Positions 39,323-39,618 of a stretch of DNA of 39,618 nt are shown here, in pieces. The number at the start of each line of letters is the position of its first letter. Positions within the stretch are counted from its first letter, which is position 1. The position numbers were made by a program, and so were the translations under genes. The stretch is from the NCBI GenBank assembly GCA_004525545.1, contig SPCU01000003.1:1-39618 (forward strand), read 5' to 3'. The notes below the pieces were generated by a model. It was not told the origin of the DNA. It saw only the letters and a list, made by a program, of their open reading frames with translations, and did not search any database. The stretch comes from Methanomassiliicoccus sp. (GTDB taxonomy: Archaea > Thermoplasmatota > Thermoplasmata > Methanomassiliicoccales > UBA472).

Positions 39323-39618
39323 ATGGACGGAACCAAGACATGTCCTTATTGTGGGAAGTTGGCCACGGCCGACGCCCAGTTCTGTCAGGGCTGTGGCCGG
39401 AGCATAAGCTCTCCTCAGCAAGCCTATGCTGAGCAACCGCCCCAGCAGCAGCCATCTCAGCAGAACTACCAGCAGCCATCTCAGCAGAACTACCAGCAAC
39501 CGCCCCAGCAGGGTGGGTGGCAGCAACCGCCCCCGGGCGGTCCCGGTCAGATGCCCATTGGACAATCCTACGGAGGTGGGGCCAAGGGGCAGATCGCCGG
39601 AGCGATACAGAACCGCAA
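39323..39618 (+). CDS. Zinc-ribbon protein with Gln/Pro-rich linker, N-terminal part only
   Basis: 98 codons and two further bases are visible; the gene continues past the right edge. Residues 7-24 form a zinc ribbon (CPYC...CQGC). Residues about 30-75 are a low-complexity linker rich in Gln, Pro, Asn and Tyr, including two QPSQQNYQ units. AAGGAGA is 8 bases before ATG 39323. Proteins of this plan in archaea often continue with a membrane domain; that part is not visible here, so no function is assigned. Confidence 0.8.
   Translation, partial: MDGTKTCPYCGKLATADAQFCQGCGRSISSPQQAYAEQPPQQQPSQQNYQQPSQQNYQQPPQQGGWQQPPPGGPGQMPIGQSYGGGAKGQIAGAIQNR
39449..39496 (+). repeat. Tandem 24-bp coding repeat, two exact copies
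   Basis: Two identical 24-base units (39449-39472 and 39473-39496), each encoding QPSQQNYQ, lie in the linker of the zinc-ribbon gene. Copy number may vary between strains. Confidence 0.85.

Noticed and set aside
39449-39496. CRISPR-like repeat
   Set aside because: The two copies are directly adjacent with no spacer and encode a Gln-rich linker. No CRISPR array or cas gene was found in the window.
1-39618. Integrated virus, transposon or insertion sequence
   Set aside because: No transposase, integrase, terminal repeats or tRNA-flanking direct repeats were seen; the three tRNA genes are intact with ordinary neighbours.

Overview
The window is a gene-dense archaeal chromosome segment of mixed, moderately high GC content. 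The archaeal markers are RNA polymerase subunit K followed by ribosomal protein uS2 and a MEMO-family gene, an Rqc2/NEMF-type quality-control protein, a HypE maturase, an ArsA/Get3 ATPase, a class II photolyase, TATA boxes about 22-28 bases before start codons (many mRNAs look leaderless), and oligo-T terminators. The gene set (DUF362 ferredoxin protein, DUF1638-like and DUF169 proteins, HypE, PF09826-type beta-propeller, heliorhodopsin) suggests a euryarchaeon, plausibly in or near Thermoplasmata/Methanomassiliicoccales. That placement is an inference, because no taxonomic marker was aligned.

Layout. Bases 1-4060: the N-terminal part of an RqcH/NEMF protein, tRNA-Thr(GGT), a secreted beta-helix surface protein, and a two-TM potassium channel carrying an RCK domain and a C-terminal YHS metal-binding domain. 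Bases 4058-8362 (minus): DUF1015, DUF362-ferredoxin and hydantoinase A-like genes. Bases 8475-11379 (plus): a MoxR ATPase with a C2H2 finger and a VWA partner. Bases 11340-14250 (minus): agmatine deiminase lacking its catalytic Cys, a frameshifted N-carbamoylputrescine amidase, a HEAT-repeat protein, a Cys-rich miniprotein and tRNA-Val(TAC). Bases 14319-20144: a secreted zinc protease with a G10 tract at its predicted transcription start, a VIT-like transporter, a methyltransferase-DUF169 pair, hypE and tRNA-Arg(TCG).

Bases 20343-27156: a truncated DUF1638-like gene, a SemiSWEET sugar transporter, a DUF2284-ArsR pair, a frameshifted small membrane protein, and the operon arsA - thiol protein - mutM transcribed away from a heliorhodopsin gene. 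An ACT-ACT-metallo-beta-lactamase fusion follows. Bases 27270-31858: a secreted beta-propeller protein paired with a membrane-anchored winged-helix regulator, a Cdd1-like protein, a multi-TM protein, an AT-rich spacer, a 16-residue Lys-rich micro-ORF with strong ribosome-binding site and terminator, and a phospholipase C-like membrane protein. Bases 31885-39618: class II photolyase, an RNase J-like beta-CASP protein, two paralogous small membrane proteins, LeuC/HacA plus LeuD/HacB, rpoK, rps2, MEMO and the start of a zinc-ribbon Q/P-rich protein.

How the genes fit together. The most striking grouping is the light/DNA-damage neighbourhood: heliorhodopsin, an Fpg-type DNA glycosylase in the divergent operon, and a class II photolyase about 6 kb away. 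A second theme is metal and redox handling (YHS channel, VIT transporter, ArsA with a Cys pair protein, ArsR with an arsenic-type Cys motif, DUF2284). A third is apparent decay of the agmatine-to-putrescine route, with separate lesions in its two adjacent genes.
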